A stretch of DNA of 6,630 nt, taken from Prevotellaceae bacterium. GTDB taxonomy: Bacteria > Bacteroidota > Bacteroidia > Bacteroidales > UBA932. How positions within the stretch are numbered: position 1 is the first letter of the stretch; each line of letters starts with the position of its first letter. The notes below the pieces were generated by a model. That model worked only from the letters and a program-made list of their open reading frames with translations, was not told the origin of the DNA and did not search any database. The translations under genes and the position numbers were made by a program. This document shows positions 5,951 to 6,630 of this stretch, piece after piece. The stretch spans positions 1-6,630 of the forward strand of contig JAISRS010000208.1 of the NCBI GenBank assembly GCA_031273485.1. The letters run 5' to 3'.

Positions 5951-5993
5951 GTAGGGGCGAGCGGCAAGGGGCGACCGCAAAGGTCGCCCCTAC
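5951..5993. repeat. GC-rich nested hairpin (GTAGGGGCGA / TCGCCCCTAC)
   Basis: GTAGGGGCGA (5951-5960) is the exact complement of 5984-5993. Within it GGGGCGACC (5968-5976) pairs perfectly with GGTCGCCCC (5982-5990) over a GCAAA loop, so the right arm has two possible partners. It lies 33 bp beyond the end of the - strand toxin gene and could slow transcription from it, but no T-run follows on that strand, so it is listed as a repeat rather than a terminator. Confidence 0.7.
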
Positions 5994-6026
5994 GCCGAAC
6001 GGGAAGAGTTGAGAGTAAATTACGGA

Positions 6027-6335
6027 TTAGCTTACTCTTTGAGTCAGCATTTCGGGGTTTTGCCGACAGTCCCACACGTCGGCAATGTAGATCCTGTCCG
6101 TTTCGATGTAATAAACAACCTTGTGAATCTTTTTTACGACAAGCGAACGAAAAGTTTTCGGCTGTTCCTGCAAAAACTGTTCGACAGCAGCCATTTCAGG
6201 AAAATCGGACAACCGCTCTGTTGCCCGCAAAATATCGGAAACAATTTTGCGAGCGACATAAACATTCTTTTCTGCATAGAAACCGAAAATGTCGTCGATA
6301 GCCTTTTCTGCCAATGGCAACCAGATTATTTCCAT
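6027..6335 (-). CDS. RelE/ParE-family toxin
   Basis: A 102-aa protein with the layout of the RelE/ParE toxin superfamily: a start of the type W-x-P-x-A (IIWLPLAEKAIDDI, residues 3-16), a helical hairpin with AxxIxxxI spacing (about 28-40), the LSDFPEM turn (42-48), a basic strand FRSLVVKKIHKVVYYIETDRIYI (about 62-84) and the closing DVWDCRQNPE (86-95), which matches the family's usual V-x-D-x-R-x-x-P end. RelE members cut mRNA at the ribosome and ParE members poison DNA gyrase; the sequence does not decide between them. The start overlaps the upstream gene by 10 bp (ATGGAAATAA), the normal antitoxin-first arrangement. Confidence 0.85.
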   Translation of the reverse strand: MEIIWLPLAEKAIDDIFGFYAEKNVYVARKIVSDILRATERLSDFPEMAAVEQFLQEQPKTFRSLVVKKIHKVVYYIETDRIYIADVWDCRQNPEMLTQRVS

Positions 6336-6562
6336 TGAGGGTGCCGGTTTATCATTTTTTCCTGACTGACGCCAAGACCTGCTTTTGCATCGGCAACCGA
6401 TTGCGCTATGCGTTGACGCTTTTCAGCGTCGGTATAGCGACAGGGAGAATCTTGCGTATCGTCCATAAAATCTATAAACTCCTGCTTTTCGTCGATGCTT
6501 TTCAGAAATCGCAAAAGCGATTTCCCTTTCCTTTTCCGTTCGTCAATTATTATATAAACCAT
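6326..6562 (-). CDS. Probable antitoxin of the RelE/ParE pair
   Basis: A 78-aa protein immediately upstream of the toxin, with its stop 8 bases inside the toxin gene. The N-terminus (MVYIIIDERKRKGKSLLRFL) is a short hydrophobic strand followed by a basic stretch; the middle is acidic (EFIDFMDD). The end, RIAQSVADAKAGLGVSQEKM followed by a Trp-Lys terminus, resembles the helical, toxin-binding tails of small antitoxins. No complete DNA-binding domain is obvious, so how the pair autoregulates is unclear. The assignment rests mostly on position, size and overlap. The ATG at 6560-6562 is the first usable start after the -7 element; an ATG about 15 bases upstream is followed at once by a stop. Confidence 0.65.
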   Translation of the reverse strand: MVYIIIDERKRKGKSLLRFLKSIDEKQEFIDFMDDTQDSPCRYTDAEKRQRIAQSVADAKAGLGVSQEKMINRHPQWK

Positions 6563-6588
6563 AATCTTTACATTTTTGAATTACGCCG

Positions 6589-6596
6589 CAAAGATA
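6589..6596 (-). promoter_or_regulatory. Candidate -7 element of the toxin-antitoxin operon
   Basis: Read on the - strand this is TATCTTTG, an exact match to the Bacteroidota TAnnTTTG element. It would start transcription about 20 nt before the antitoxin ATG, a natural distance. No clear -33 TTTG is visible in the 30 bases remaining before the window edge; a TTTC lies roughly where it should be. Confidence 0.6.
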
Positions 6597-6630
6597 CAAA
6601 ATTAGTTGAGAATGGAAAGTTGAGAGCTTC

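Noticed and set aside
5650..6301. Long overlapping open frames on both strands (141, 180 and 72 codons)
   Set aside because: They run across the two REP-like units and give repeated peptides from them, and the + strand frames also run antisense to the toxin gene.
6009..6338. 109-codon + strand frame opposite the toxin
   Set aside because: The - strand product has clear RelE/ParE motifs and an overlap with its antitoxin; the + strand product has no protein character.

Overview
The window looks like a chromosomal segment from a member of the Bacteroidota, most likely Bacteroidales. Two start-proximal regions carry the -7 promoter element TAnnTTTG typical of that phylum. The genes lack convincing Shine-Dalgarno sequences, and the spaces between genes are full of short palindromic repeats. 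The taxon is inferred from these signals and protein style; no rRNA or marker gene is present.

Layout: (1) Bases 1-930 hold no convincing gene. They are a mosaic of repeats: a 120-bp palindromic MITE-like element, an 11-bp tandem repeat, a cluster of strong hairpins, a 378-bp element with 16-bp terminal inverted repeats that contains two further nested inverted repeats, and a 28-bp tandem array built from 7-bp units. (2) Bases 930-1232 are a leader with a possible 35-codon ORF and a -7 promoter element. (3) Bases 1233-5687 are a tight three-gene operon on the + strand: a CrtI/retinol-saturase-like FAD oxidoreductase, a membrane-anchored C45-type Ntn acyltransferase/hydrolase with a C-terminal TPR-like segment, and a PaaK-type adenylate-forming ligase. 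The genes overlap by 23 and 4 bp, so translation is probably coupled. (4) Bases 5688-6000 are repeats again: a 24-bp motif shared with the upstream element, two 98-bp-spaced REP-like double hairpins, and a GC-rich hairpin. (5) Bases 6027-6562 on the - strand are a probable toxin-antitoxin pair (antitoxin first, RelE/ParE-like toxin second, 10-bp overlap) with its own -7 element.

The three operon enzymes read as a small pathway: the ligase would activate a carboxylic acid as an acyl-adenylate and pass it to CoA or a carrier protein, the C45 enzyme would transfer or hydrolyse an acyl/amide group at the outer face of the inner membrane, and the FAD enzyme would reduce or desaturate C=C bonds. 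From general knowledge, such enzymes accompany Bacteroidota flexirubin, dialkylresorcinol or aryl-polyene type clusters, but the ketosynthases and carrier proteins of those clusters are absent here. The product is therefore unknown. The operon sitting between copies of the same repeat is the most interesting context signal.
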